A stretch of 64,000 bases of DNA from Verrucomicrobiales bacterium (GCA_016793885.1 JAEUHE010000001.1:1-64000), one strand, 5' to 3'. Positions 33,060 through 42,050 are shown, numbered from the stretch's first letter. Program-made: numbers and translations. Notes: generated from the sequence alone by a model not told the origin.

Positions 33060-34450
33060 GCCGCTTGAGTTCTGGTTGCGTGGGCCGAGTTGTAAAACGG
33101 GATGGTGAGAGTGAACACCGATCCCAAACCGGGCGCACTGTCAGCCGTCAGGGTGCCACCCATGAGATCTGCCAGTCGACGGCAGATCGCCAATCCCAGC
33201 CCGGCCCCCCCGAACCGTCGGGTCGACGAGCCATCGGCTTGCACAAAAGGATTGAACAACTTGGCCAGCTTCTGGTGGGAGATGCCTATGCCCGTGTCTT
33301 GCACTTTCACGGACAGGTAGGTTTGGTCTCTGCTCTTTGAATGGAGCGAGAGTGTAAGGCGCACGGTTCCCTTTTCGGTAAACTTGATCGCGTTGCTGGT
33401 GAGATGGAGCAGCACCTGAGCCAGGTGGGGGGCGTCCCCGAACAGCACCTCAGGAACGTCAGACGTTGCTTCTCCTTTTAGATTGAGGTGCTTGGCGGCC
33501 GCTTGCTGCTGGAAGAAAGCGGTGATGCGATCCAGAACCGCTCGGGGATGAAATTCGGAACACTGAATGGCGATGTTACCCGAATCGATCTTGGAGAAGT
33601 CCAGGAGTTCTTCCACGATTTTAAGCAGGGAATTGCCGCTCTGTTTGATGGTCTCGACCGAATCACGCTGTTCCGCGGTGAGGTTCGTATCCTCCAGCCA
33701 CTCGGTCATCCCGAGGATGCCGTTTAGCGGTGTTCGGAGCTCATGGCTCATGTTGGACACAAACTCGCTCTTCATGCGGCTGACCTCGGCCAGTTCCTGA
33801 ATCGCGGCCTGAAGCTGGGCGTTAGTCTTCTGGAGTTCGGCCGTCCGCTCATCAACCACTCCATTGAGATCTACGATCTGCTGGCGCACACGCCCATAGA
33901 GGTGCCATTTTCGGCTCAACGCGTGGGCAAGTTGGAGCACTTCCACGGGATCGAAGGGTTTCTTGAGAATGACGAAGTTGTCATTGCGACCGAGTCGATG
34001 CAGTATCTGGCTCCAGGAGTAATCCGAGTAGGCCGTGCAGATGACCACCTGCAAGTCGGGCGCATGCTCCCAGAGATTGGAAATGGTCTCAACGCCATCC
34101 CAACCGGGCGGCATCCTTCCATCCACAAACGCCACCGCATAGGGATCCTTGTTCTGCAGCGCCTGAACCACCAGGTCCAGCGCCTCCTTGCCTTGGAAGG
34201 CATAGTCAACGTCAAATCTCCCGTTCCACTCTGGCACCGACTCGGTATCTCCGAACAGATCACGCTCCTCCAAGTCCAGCTGGGTGGAGGCACCGGCCGG
34301 CGTGAGGATCTTGCGATAATCGGCGTGGATGGTAGGATTGTCGTCGACGATGAGAATTCGGTAGCGACGGTTCATCGTGTCCGTTTTGGCACGAGGCGTT
34401 GTCGTTTCAGGCGAAGGTTTGTCCATGGGTTGTTCTGTGGGATTCGTCAT
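33056..34450 (-). CDS. Receiver-histidine kinase hybrid
   Basis: 464 residues, no membrane segment. Residues about 28-185 are a receiver domain of the same subfamily as the neighbouring lone receiver: LIVDDNPTIHADYRKIL, the insert DLEERDLFGD, Asp110 in FVDGRMPPGWDG, and LKKPFDPVEV with Lys164. A coiled-coil linker (QQIVDLNGVVDERTAELQK) follows. Then a conventional HisKA with SNMSHELRTPLNGILGM (His236) and an ATPase domain to about 455 with LTSNAIKFTEKG, VQDTGIGI and GGAGLGLAICRRL. A receiver ahead of a kinase suggests it takes phosphate from an upstream kinase to control its own activity. It overlaps both neighbours by 4 bases. Confidence 0.88.
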   Translation of the reverse strand: MTNPTEQPMDKPSPETTTPRAKTDTMNRRYRILIVDDNPTIHADYRKILTPAGASTQLDLEERDLFGDTESVPEWNGRFDVDYAFQGKEALDLVVQALQNKDPYAVAFVDGRMPPGWDGVETISNLWEHAPDLQVVICTAYSDYSWSQILHRLGRNDNFVILKKPFDPVEVLQLAHALSRKWHLYGRVRQQIVDLNGVVDERTAELQKTNAQLQAAIQELAEVSRMKSEFVSNMSHELRTPLNGILGMTEWLEDTNLTAEQRDSVETIKQSGNSLLKIVEELLDFSKIDSGNIAIQCSEFHPRAVLDRITAFFQQQAAAKHLNLKGEATSDVPEVLFGDAPHLAQVLLHLTSNAIKFTEKGTVRLTLSLHSKSRDQTYLSVKVQDTGIGISHQKLAKLFNPFVQADGSSTRRFGGAGLGLAICRRLADLMGGTLTADSAPGLGSVFTLTIPFYNSAHATRTQAA

Positions 34451-36501
34451 GCCGCCAACGCTGGGTTGAGGATGGTGGTGGGACGCGTTTGGCCCTGGGC
34501 GACGGGCAGCTCAAGATCGAAGGAGGCGCCTCGCCCGAGTCCTTCGCTGCGGGCGGTCAAGGTTCCATTCATCTCCGCCGCTGCATTGGCGCCTGAATGA
34601 AGCCCGAAACCATGGCCATCCTTTTTGGTGGTGAAGCCGTGCTGGAAAATGCGTGTCATGTTCTCGGGGGCAATCCCCACTCCATTGTCCTCGATCGAGA
34701 TCCGCACTCGTCCCGGACCGGCCGAAGCGACCGAGAGCGTTACTAGCCGGTCTTGGGACCGCGAATGAGTTACCGCGTGCTTCGCGTTTCCGATCAGGTT
34801 GATGAGAATTTGCAGAACCTTGTGACGGTCCACGGCAATCGCGGGCACGGCGGAGTAATTGCGGAGAACCCTGATTCCGTGCCGGTCGAGTGCGCACTGA
34901 TGGATGTGCAGCGCATCCGCCAGGAGTTCGGCGGGCTGCAGGGACTCGATGAGTCCCGAAACCCTCGCGAAGCTCTGTTGCATAGCCACGATCTCCTTAA
35001 TGTGCTGGACATTGCGACTCATACTCCCGGCTTCCTCCATGACCCGATCACGCTCACCAACCAAGGCCTGTGTGAGGTTGTCAAGAAAGCCGAGTAACTT
35101 GCTACCCTTGGGATGGTTCTGGAGAAAGTCGCCCAGGTTTCCCTCATGCTGCCGCATGAGTTCCACGGCCTTACTCAAGGAGGAAAGCTTGGATTGCTCG
35201 AGCTGATTGACGACCAGCGTCGCAGAGACGTTAACGCTGTTGAGCACATTGCCGACATTGTGAAGCACGCCAGTGGCTACCTCTGCCATGCCGGCTTGGT
35301 GTGACAGGTTCACCAACTGCTTGTTCATCCGATCGAGCTCCTCCTCCGCCTGCTTTCGGGTGGTGATGTCCGTGTGGGAACCGGCGAACCGCACTGCGTG
35401 GCCGTTGTCCCCGAGCAGGGCTGCTCCCCGCGACAGGATCCAGCGGTAGCTGCCATCCTGGTGACGCATTCGGAACTCCACCTCGTAGACTTTCCCCGCC
35501 GGTGCCGAAAGGTAATCGTCTACCACTTGAAGCACCCTCTCGCGATCGGACGGGTGGAGGTGAGACTTCCAACCGTCCAGGGTGTTCGGAAAGTCTGCTT
35601 CCCCATAGCCGAGCATCGACTTCCAGCGCGGCGAAAAGTACAACTCATCGGTTTCGAGGTTCCAATCCCAGAGCCCGTCGCTGGAGCCCATGACCGCGAC
35701 CTCGTATCGCTGCTGGCTTTGCCGTAGATCGTTCTGAGCCCGGGTTCGTTCCGTTACTTCCTCCTGAAGTGTGCTGTTGATTTTGCGCAGGATCTCGTCG
35801 TTCGCTTGAATTCGGGTCAACATCTGGTTGAAAGTATCCGTCAAGACCCCCAGTTCATCATCACTACTTCGATTGGCCCGCACGCTGTAGTCCTTCTGTT
35901 CGGAGACTCGGCGAGCCGTGTCCGTCAGATCGAGGATTGGCTTGGCCACCGCTTTCTGGATATGTCCGGCGAGCGGGAGCACCAAGATGAGCGATCCCGC
36001 CAAGACCGCTGCCAGCAACCCGCCGTAGAGTCGCAGAAGGTGCCTTCGGGTGCCGGTAAAGTCGGAGCGGATGACTAGAGTGCCCAGACGTTTGCCTTCC
36101 AGCAAAATCGGGTGAGAGAGGATGATTTGCCCGTCGGCAAATTGGGTGGCATCTCCCTCGCTAAACTTGTGAGCGTCGATATCCTCGGAGTCGGCCCCGT
36201 AGTGAGCGAACTCCTGACCATCGGCGAGGAGGATGTGGGCGCAGAAGATCTCGGGTTTGACCTGCAGCGCTCGCAGGACCTCTTCAGCGGCCTTCTCGTC
36301 ATGAAAAGCCACCGCGCCCGTCGTGTTGGCGGCGGTGATCTTGGCAACGCTAGTCAGGTCATCGGTGATTGTCCTGCGAATGCTTACGAACTGGAACAAG
36401 AACAAAGTCGCGCAGGCGAAGGTGAGCACGATCGCGCAGGTTGCGGTCAGGGCCAGTGTCAGCTTCTGGCGGAATGGCAGGTTCTGTAGAGCGCGTCCCA
36501 T
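34447..36501 (-). CDS. CHASE8-like HAMP-PAS histidine kinase of the YfiR locus
   Basis: 684 residues. TM1 14-38; a periplasmic domain 44-150 with SVAKITAANTTGAVAFHDEK and EEVLRALQVKPEIFCAHILL, resembling CHASE8, the YfiR-controlled periplasmic domain of the diguanylate cyclase YfiN; TM2 158-180; HAMP 182-232 (SDDELGVLTDTFNQML); PAS 262-385 (GLWDWNLETDELYFSPRW). The kinase core has ATGVLHNVGNVLNSVNVSAT with His414, matching the convergent kinase at 30451. The ATPase has INLIGNAKHAV, IEDNGVGI and DGHGFGLHSGA. It begins 2 bases after the yfiR-like stop and overlaps the hybrid. By analogy YfiR would bind the periplasmic domain; this is inference from architecture. Confidence 0.87.
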   Translation of the reverse strand: MGRALQNLPFRQKLTLALTATCAIVLTFACATLFLFQFVSIRRTITDDLTSVAKITAANTTGAVAFHDEKAAEEVLRALQVKPEIFCAHILLADGQEFAHYGADSEDIDAHKFSEGDATQFADGQIILSHPILLEGKRLGTLVIRSDFTGTRRHLLRLYGGLLAAVLAGSLILVLPLAGHIQKAVAKPILDLTDTARRVSEQKDYSVRANRSSDDELGVLTDTFNQMLTRIQANDEILRKINSTLQEEVTERTRAQNDLRQSQQRYEVAVMGSSDGLWDWNLETDELYFSPRWKSMLGYGEADFPNTLDGWKSHLHPSDRERVLQVVDDYLSAPAGKVYEVEFRMRHQDGSYRWILSRGAALLGDNGHAVRFAGSHTDITTRKQAEEELDRMNKQLVNLSHQAGMAEVATGVLHNVGNVLNSVNVSATLVVNQLEQSKLSSLSKAVELMRQHEGNLGDFLQNHPKGSKLLGFLDNLTQALVGERDRVMEEAGSMSRNVQHIKEIVAMQQSFARVSGLIESLQPAELLADALHIHQCALDRHGIRVLRNYSAVPAIAVDRHKVLQILINLIGNAKHAVTHSRSQDRLVTLSVASAGPGRVRISIEDNGVGIAPENMTRIFQHGFTTKKDGHGFGLHSGANAAAEMNGTLTARSEGLGRGASFDLELPVAQGQTRPTTILNPALAA

Positions 36502-36503
36502 AG

Positions 36504-37145
36504 CTATTTCCCGGTCACGGATCGCGCCACCCCCAACAAGCGCGAGCTAAACACCAAGCCCGATTCCATGGCTGCGGCGCGGTTGATGTCGAATCGCACC
36601 CGGTTATCGTGCAGGACGAACTGAATCATCCCTCCGGAGTCCCGGAAGCCGTCGAGTTCGCTGATGGTCAGGATAGGCTTGCCCGCGACCAGTTCCTGGA
36701 CGCGTTTGAGCCTGGCGGTTTCAGATCGTGAGATGAACAGTAGGTGGCAGTCCTGGATCGGGCTGTCGCTGGAAACGTTTCTGATTTCCAGAGGGCGGCC
36801 GTTGACGGTCTCTCCGGCGATCGCCTCCTGGAGGGCGGATCCAAAAGGATCGTCCCCACAAATCCCGATGATCAAGGGACTTTTTGGGGTTGCGAAGCTG
36901 GCCGCTGGCCACTGGGTAAACTTCGTGAAATTCAGCAGTGCCACCGCCTTGACCCGGTATTCGATGGAGGGTGGCGTTGCCGCGTTGCCTAGCGACGTCA
37001 GAGCCCAGAGGAAGGCCAAAGCGAACCACATGGCCCAGCGGGTTCGTGGAGGGGCCCGCCGCCGCCGGGGTCTTTTCGCTTCAGCGCAGATGGCTCTCAT
37101 CCCTCTCCGGAGGGCGTCTGGCCTGCGTTGAAGGCTTGGTCCCAT
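36504..37145 (-). CDS. yfiR: YfiR-family periplasmic protein (DUF4154)
   Basis: 213 residues from the Met at 37145; an inner Met at 37031 begins the hydrophobic signal stretch MWFALAFLWALTSLGNA and is the better start if tight coupling with the TonB gene is ignored. The mature part carries the YfiR/DUF4154 landmarks: YRVKAVALLNFTKFTQWP, LIIGICGDDPFG, IQDCHLLFIS (Cys96 and Cys133), KPILTISELDGF, GGMIQFVLHDNRVRFDIN and a final SRLLGVAR. In Pseudomonas, YfiR is a periplasmic repressor that binds the CHASE8 domain of the cyclase YfiN. Here it lies directly between a TonB receptor and a kinase with a CHASE8-like domain, with 2-base gaps on both sides. Confidence 0.88.
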   Translation of the reverse strand: MGPSLQRRPDALRRGMRAICAEAKRPRRRRAPPRTRWAMWFALAFLWALTSLGNAATPPSIEYRVKAVALLNFTKFTQWPAASFATPKSPLIIGICGDDPFGSALQEAIAGETVNGRPLEIRNVSSDSPIQDCHLLFISRSETARLKRVQELVAGKPILTISELDGFRDSGGMIQFVLHDNRVRFDINRAAAMESGLVFSSRLLGVARSVTGK

Positions 37146-37147
37146 GC

Positions 37148-39292
37148 TCAGAAGCGTATGGTCGCCTTGATCCTGAAGCTCCGACCATCTTGAAGGATTG
37201 AGGATTGGGCGAAGTCGTCCGTGACGGGCACTCCGTAGGCGGTATCCAGCAGGTTATAGATGCCTGCGGAAGCCTCCACCCCCCGAATCAACTCTCGGCT
37301 GAAGAGGTTCAAATTGACGGTCACATGCCCGCCTTCGCCTGGTTTGGAGGCGAACCCCAGACTCCTGCTCCGGGCTTGGATTTCCAGGCCGGCAAAGAGT
37401 TTCTCCTCATAGAGTGGCACACTAACGCTCGCTTTCACCATGTGCTTGGGCGAGTTTGGTAGCCAGGCGCCTGTCCCGCCATCCGTTACCGAAGCGTAGG
37501 TGTAAGCGAGGCGAGTTCGAAGGCTGTGCCGCCAGCGTCCTTCCAGTTCGGCCTCAAATCCCTTCATGTTGGCCGACTGATCGTTGTCAAAGCCGATGAG
37601 CCCGGAGAAATCGTGCTGAGTCAGAAGGTCATCCAGCACGTTGTAGAAGAGATTCGCGCTCAGGCTCAGATTGGGGCTGAGGCGCTGTTCGATCACGAGC
37701 TCATGGGATCGGATGTGCTCAGGCCCCACATTCGTTCCCGAAAGCGACATGGACGAGACGTAGTAGAGCTCATAGGCATTCGGAGCTCGGTAGCCCTGGC
37801 CGTACACCAATTTGAAGGTGGTGTCGGTCCACGGCTGATAGATAGCCCCGCCCCGGAAGTTGATGGCACCCCCAAAGGTATTGAAGTGATCGTACCGAAT
37901 GCTGCCGTTCAGAAGGAGGGTCTGGCTCAGGGAAAGTTCGTCTTGAAGGTAGACCCCGTAGTTGCGAAAGCCTGTCTTTCGGTCCACATAAATCTCGCGT
38001 GGGTCCAGATCGTAGTTCTTTTGCTGGACCTCGAGGCCTAGGTTGAACTCGGTACCTACCAGGATCTTGTTGCGATTGAACAGTGTTTTGCTGACGTTCG
38101 CCTCTCCGCCCCACCACCACGCCAGGGCGTCGTCGATGTTGAAGGAGACTGGGTTGGGCGGGGCGGGGCCGGAGCTGGGAAAAGGGTAGACTCCACCGTA
38201 GCGATAGCGGTCCAGGTAGAGCCTCCCCATGACCTCCCAACTTTCGCCGAAGGCGCGCTGGTATCTTCCTTCCAGATAGTCGCGCATGTCCCTGAGTCGA
38301 TAGCGAGGGTCGTTGAAGACGTTGCCGTATTGCGCGGTGGGGACCTGCTTGGTTCGCTCCGACCAGGCGCCGCTGAGCGTGAAGTCGGCATAGCTGAGCG
38401 ACATAAACGCGTTGCGCGATTTTTCATGATCCATGTCGCGAGCGATGCCCCCGTTTTCAGCGCGATATTCCGGGTAGAACAGTTCCGAGTGGCCGGCGCG
38501 GTCCAGCAGGGTTCCTGACAGAAGCATGGCTAGGCCATTGGTGAACTGGCGACCGTAGGTCAGGCGTCCGGAGAAGGTGTCGTAGCTGCCCAAGCCCCCG
38601 GAAACCTCGCCGCCATCCACCGAAGCCGGCGTCCGGGTGACGACGTTGATCACGGCAAAGAAGGCGTTGTTGCCATAGATCGAAAAGCCGGGTCCCCGCA
38701 CCACTTCGACGCGTTCGATAAGATCGACATCGACGGGAAACTCATAGCCGATCGGGGCGGTGTCATAGATCGGATCGGCGATCCGGTGCCCATTCACCAA
38801 GACTAGGGTGCGTCCTCCGTAACTGCCGGCGAAGTGGGCTCCGCGAGTTCCCAAAAAGGAGTACGACCGGTCGTTGTTCACGTAGAATCCGCGCACGCTG
38901 CTGAGCACATCTCCGAGCGTACGATGCCCGAAGTGTTGGATATCCTCCCGCGTTACGACACTGACCGAGGCGGGCGCTTCCGATGAGCGTTGCTCACGCT
39001 TGGAGGCGCTGGACACGATGAGCACGGGAATCTCGCTTAACTCCTCCAGGGACATCGCCTTGAGGGCATCGACACTCAGTCCTTCATCTTCTCCTTTGCC
39101 CGCCCCTGTCGCTTCAGCTGCCGACAGGCAAAGCCCCAGGAGGAGCAGCACGCTGGCGATCAGCCGGCTCGCCGGCAGGGCCAGAGGCTGGGAGCACGTG
39201 GTGAAACGGCTCTGGAGTACGTATCGAACCCGTCTCGGGACATGCCCGATCCAGCTCTGACGTGTTCCGACGAATAGAAGCAAGGCCCACAC
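37148..39292 (-). CDS. TonB-dependent receptor of the YfiR-kinase locus
   Basis: 714 residues by the longest frame. A hydrophobic signal segment is at about 42-62 (LIASVLLLLGLCLSAAEA), so the real start is probably 20-35 codons inside. An acidic stretch SVDALKAMSLEELSEIPVL follows, then a TonB-box-like IVSSASK, the plug (residues 108-220: SVSVVTREDIQHFGHRTLGDVL, RTLVLVNGHRI, VVRGPGFSIYGNNAF) and a barrel with a terminal IKATIRF. The LSLEEL leader is common in receptors of the vitamin B12/colicin I type that sit beside two-component and YfiR genes. The locus context suggests this receptor senses or imports the signal; the ligand is unknown. Confidence 0.88.
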   Translation of the reverse strand: MWALLLFVGTRQSWIGHVPRRVRYVLQSRFTTCSQPLALPASRLIASVLLLLGLCLSAAEATGAGKGEDEGLSVDALKAMSLEELSEIPVLIVSSASKREQRSSEAPASVSVVTREDIQHFGHRTLGDVLSSVRGFYVNNDRSYSFLGTRGAHFAGSYGGRTLVLVNGHRIADPIYDTAPIGYEFPVDVDLIERVEVVRGPGFSIYGNNAFFAVINVVTRTPASVDGGEVSGGLGSYDTFSGRLTYGRQFTNGLAMLLSGTLLDRAGHSELFYPEYRAENGGIARDMDHEKSRNAFMSLSYADFTLSGAWSERTKQVPTAQYGNVFNDPRYRLRDMRDYLEGRYQRAFGESWEVMGRLYLDRYRYGGVYPFPSSGPAPPNPVSFNIDDALAWWWGGEANVSKTLFNRNKILVGTEFNLGLEVQQKNYDLDPREIYVDRKTGFRNYGVYLQDELSLSQTLLLNGSIRYDHFNTFGGAINFRGGAIYQPWTDTTFKLVYGQGYRAPNAYELYYVSSMSLSGTNVGPEHIRSHELVIEQRLSPNLSLSANLFYNVLDDLLTQHDFSGLIGFDNDQSANMKGFEAELEGRWRHSLRTRLAYTYASVTDGGTGAWLPNSPKHMVKASVSVPLYEEKLFAGLEIQARSRSLGFASKPGEGGHVTVNLNLFSRELIRGVEASAGIYNLLDTAYGVPVTDDFAQSSILQDGRSFRIKATIRF

Positions 39293-39376
39293 CCGAGGAA
39301 GTATTCGGCGATTTCAGGCCGAGCTTGAGAGGGAAACGTTTAGGCGTTTCCATGCCTGAGGGCTGGGGCCGGCGGG

Positions 39377-40765
39377 CTACGAGGGCTTCAAGAACTTACC
39401 TGGATTCAGAATGCCAGCCGGGTCGAGGGCTCGCTTGATCGTTTGATGCAGTTCGTTGACCTCGGGTGACACGGCGAGGTTCCACCAGGGTCGTTTGGCG
39501 ATGCCGATGCCATGTTCGCCGGTGACCACGCCGCCCAGCTTCAGCACCCCTTGAAAGAGGGCGTCGAGCGCCTGTTCTGACTTCACCTTGGCTCCGGGTT
39601 GATCGAGGTCCACCATCAGGTTGACATGAATGTTGCCATCGCCCGCATGGCCGAACGACGCTATGGAGATTCCGAACTTCTTCTGCAGCCGGGCGGCCAG
39701 GGCGAACAGAGCCTCAAGCTGCCCTCGAGGGACCACGACGTCCTCATTGAGCTTGGTAAGCCCCGTATCCCGGAGTGCATATGAAAACTCGCGCCGGACG
39801 GCCCAGAGCTTTTCGCTCTGAACGGCCCCCAGGGCTCGTTTGATGAACACAGGACGCAAGGCCCGCACCAGTTTCTCGACGGCCAGGATCTCCTGTCGCA
39901 CCGATTGCGTCTGACCGTCAAGTTCGAGGATCACGAGGGCATTGCATCCTTCGAGATCCTGGCTACCCGTCCGCTGGCGGGCCGCTTTCAGTGTGAACGA
40001 GTCGGCAATTTCGAGGGCGCAGGGGAGGAAACCCTGGGCGAACACGGAGTGGAGCGCCTGGATGGCTTGGCGCATGTGACTGAACCCGACGGCGATGCAG
40101 GCGCGGTAGGGGGGCAGGGGGATCAGCTTCAAGGTTGCCTCGGTGATCACTCCGAGCATGCCCTCGCTTCCAACGAAGAGGCGATGCAGGTCGAACCCGG
40201 TCTTGTTCTTATGGGTGCGGCTGCCAAGCCGGAGGATGCTGCCCGTGGGGCTAACCACTTCCAGGCCGAGTACATAGTCCCGAGTCACGCCATACTTCAA
40301 GCAGCGCGGGCCCCCGGCATTGCTGGCAATATTGCCACCCAGGCTGCAGTCCGCCCGGCTGGCCGGATCGGGCGGGTAATATAGGCCCCGCTTTTCAACC
40401 TCGGCCTGAAACTGAGCCGTGATCACATTGGGTTGCACGACTCCGACAAAATCCTGCGGGTTGACTTCCAGTATCCGGTTCAGCTTCTCCAAGGACAACG
40501 CGATCCCTCCCTGCACCGGCACGCAGCCGCCCACATAGCCATAGCCGGCTCCTCTTGGGGTGACGGGGATACCCTGGCGGGTTGCGTAGCGGAGCAGTTG
40601 AGCGACGGCCTTGGTGTCGCGCGGCCGAGCCACCGCATCCGGCTGATGCCGAGCGAACCACTTGTCGCCGGAGTAGTCTGCGCAGGTGGCGGGGTCCAGG
40701 ATCAGCTCTCCGGGCCGCATCTGTCGCTTAAGGGATTGGAGTGATTTCAGGAGCGACTTGGTCAT
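39377..40765 (-). CDS. glcD: FAD-linked oxidase, GlcD-like
   Basis: 462 residues. N-terminal FAD-binding (PCMH-type) domain about 40-215, with GIPVTPRGAGYGYVGG and NIASNAGGPRCLKYG; C-terminal oxidase domain to the end with FGHAGDGNIHVNLM and TGEHGIGIAKRPWW, the two signatures of the glycolate oxidase GlcD/D-lactate dehydrogenase family. Expected reaction: oxidation of a 2-hydroxy acid (glycolate or D-lactate), electrons entering the membrane chain. GlcE and GlcF partners are not adjacent, so a single-subunit form or D-lactate is possible. It is the last gene of the Mla-operon strand, 9 bases after the DUF2007 gene; functional linkage is doubtful. Confidence 0.85.
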   Translation of the reverse strand: MTKSLLKSLQSLKRQMRPGELILDPATCADYSGDKWFARHQPDAVARPRDTKAVAQLLRYATRQGIPVTPRGAGYGYVGGCVPVQGGIALSLEKLNRILEVNPQDFVGVVQPNVITAQFQAEVEKRGLYYPPDPASRADCSLGGNIASNAGGPRCLKYGVTRDYVLGLEVVSPTGSILRLGSRTHKNKTGFDLHRLFVGSEGMLGVITEATLKLIPLPPYRACIAVGFSHMRQAIQALHSVFAQGFLPCALEIADSFTLKAARQRTGSQDLEGCNALVILELDGQTQSVRQEILAVEKLVRALRPVFIKRALGAVQSEKLWAVRREFSYALRDTGLTKLNEDVVVPRGQLEALFALAARLQKKFGISIASFGHAGDGNIHVNLMVDLDQPGAKVKSEQALDALFQGVLKLGGVVTGEHGIGIAKRPWWNLAVSPEVNELHQTIKRALDPAGILNPGKFLKPS

Positions 40766-40774
40766 GGGAGTGGA

Positions 40775-40999
40775 TTAATTCTCAGCTGCCTTGTCAGCTG
40801 CCAGCAGCTCGGTGGCGTCGGTCAGCTCGGTCTCGGGGACCTTCACCTGAATTCCCCCGGTAGCCATGGAATAGCCCTCCACGCTAAACGCAGAGAGTTC
40901 ATTGACCACTTCGGGGTGGAACCCCGCGGCTTCCAAACGCGAACGGATGAGTTGGGCCTCCATCGGCTGAAAGGTGTTTAGAATGGTGACGAGTTTCAT
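40775..40999 (-). CDS. Small DUF2007-type protein
   Basis: About 74 residues from the Met at 40999, chosen because MKLVTILNTFQPMEAQLIRS is the family-like start; a longer frame opens 11 codons upstream. The protein is a single ferredoxin-like fold of DUF2007 type: MEAQLIRSRLEAAGFHPEVV, a turn, then GGIQVKVPETELTDATELLA. Members are small putative signal-transducing proteins without known activity, frequently co-encoded with unrelated genes. It lies between the PIN/TRAM gene and the oxidase in a tightly packed run on the minus strand. Confidence 0.75.
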   Translation of the reverse strand: MKLVTILNTFQPMEAQLIRSRLEAAGFHPEVVNELSAFSVEGYSMATGGIQVKVPETELTDATELLAADKAAEN

Positions 41000-41042
41000 A
41001 GGCGCGTGCAGGTGGCAATAGGCTCTCGGCAATGCGACGACC

Positions 41043-42050
41043 TCAGGCGGCCAGCGCGGTTTTCAGATCTGCGAAAATGATCACTCCAGCTCCCGTCTGA
41101 AGCAAGCTCGATACTTGCACCTGGGTAGTTTGTCCAACCAGGCCCTGAGCCTGGTTCACCACAATCATGGTTCCGTCGGGCAGGTAGCCGATGGCTTGCC
41201 CGCGCTCCTTGCCTTCCCGCACCAGCTTCAACTGCAGGGTGTCTCCCGGGAGTATCACCGGTTTCATCACGTTGGCCAGCAAGGCCAGGTTCAGGCAGGG
41301 GATGCCCTGCAGCTCGGCCACCTTGGACAGATTGTAGTCCGTCGTGAACAGTCGGCCGTCCAATGTCTGAGTCAGCCGGAGCAGCTTGCTGTCCACCTCT
41401 TTTTCGTCGGGAAACTCCGAGTCGTGAATGCGCACTTCGATGCTTCGATTCTGTTGCAGCCGCTGGAGCATCTCCAAGCCGCGGCGTCCACGCATCCGTT
41501 TGGCGGCATCGGCCGAGTCCGCGACTTGTTGCAGTTCCTTCAGCACAAAGCGGGGCAGAACCAGGATCCCCTCAAAGAACCTCCCTTCCACCAGTTCCGC
41601 GATGCGGCCATCGATGATCGCGCTGGTATCCAGAATCATCAGCATCTCGGGCTTGTTTTCCCGGGTGAAGCGCACATAGGGAATGATGAGCGCGAAGTCC
41701 TCCTTGTTGCTTCGCATGGCGAGGATGATGCCCAGGTAGCCGAAGCTGAGGAACAGGGACACGCGAATCAGCCAGCGCTGGCGCTCATCGGCGTATTCGA
41801 ACAGCCGTGACTGATCCACCATCCAGGCGATCAGCGTTCCCAAAATCAGGCCGAAAGTCGCCGCCGAAAAGGCTCGCAGGGAGAACCCCTTCAGCATTTC
41901 GTCGATGCCGATGACCACGCCCCCGAGGGTGCAACCCACCAACAGTCCAAGCCGGCCGTTTTCAACCAGCGTAGGATGCACTTGGCTCAAGGAGTATCCG
42001 CCTGCAGCGCAGAGCAGGAGAAAAAAGAGCCGTATCGGCCAAAGGTTCAT
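41043..42050 (-). CDS. PIN/TRAM membrane protein (YacL family)
   Basis: 335 residues. Four hydrophobic helices fill the first 125 or so residues. A PIN nuclease-like domain follows: MLMILDTSAIIDGRIAELVE (first acidic residues), GILVLPRFVLKELQQVADS and LFTTDYNLSKVAEL (last acidic site). The C-terminal 65 residues form a TRAM domain (LVREGKERGQAIGYLPDGTMIVVNQA), an RNA-binding module. This is the YacL-type architecture, with PIN and TRAM facing the cytosol. RNA cleavage is plausible because the acidic triad is present, but no function is established. Its start overlaps the mlaD stop by 4 bases, so it is expressed with the lipid-transport genes. Confidence 0.85.
   Translation of the reverse strand: MNLWPIRLFFLLLCAAGGYSLSQVHPTLVENGRLGLLVGCTLGGVVIGIDEMLKGFSLRAFSAATFGLILGTLIAWMVDQSRLFEYADERQRWLIRVSLFLSFGYLGIILAMRSNKEDFALIIPYVRFTRENKPEMLMILDTSAIIDGRIAELVEGRFFEGILVLPRFVLKELQQVADSADAAKRMRGRRGLEMLQRLQQNRSIEVRIHDSEFPDEKEVDSKLLRLTQTLDGRLFTTDYNLSKVAELQGIPCLNLALLANVMKPVILPGDTLQLKLVREGKERGQAIGYLPDGTMIVVNQAQGLVGQTTQVQVSSLLQTGAGVIIFADLKTALAA

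Noticed and set aside
30451-39292. A c-di-GMP YfiBNR system
   Set aside because: YfiR is present, but no GGDEF or EAL protein is encoded in the window; the partner with the CHASE8-like domain is a histidine kinase.
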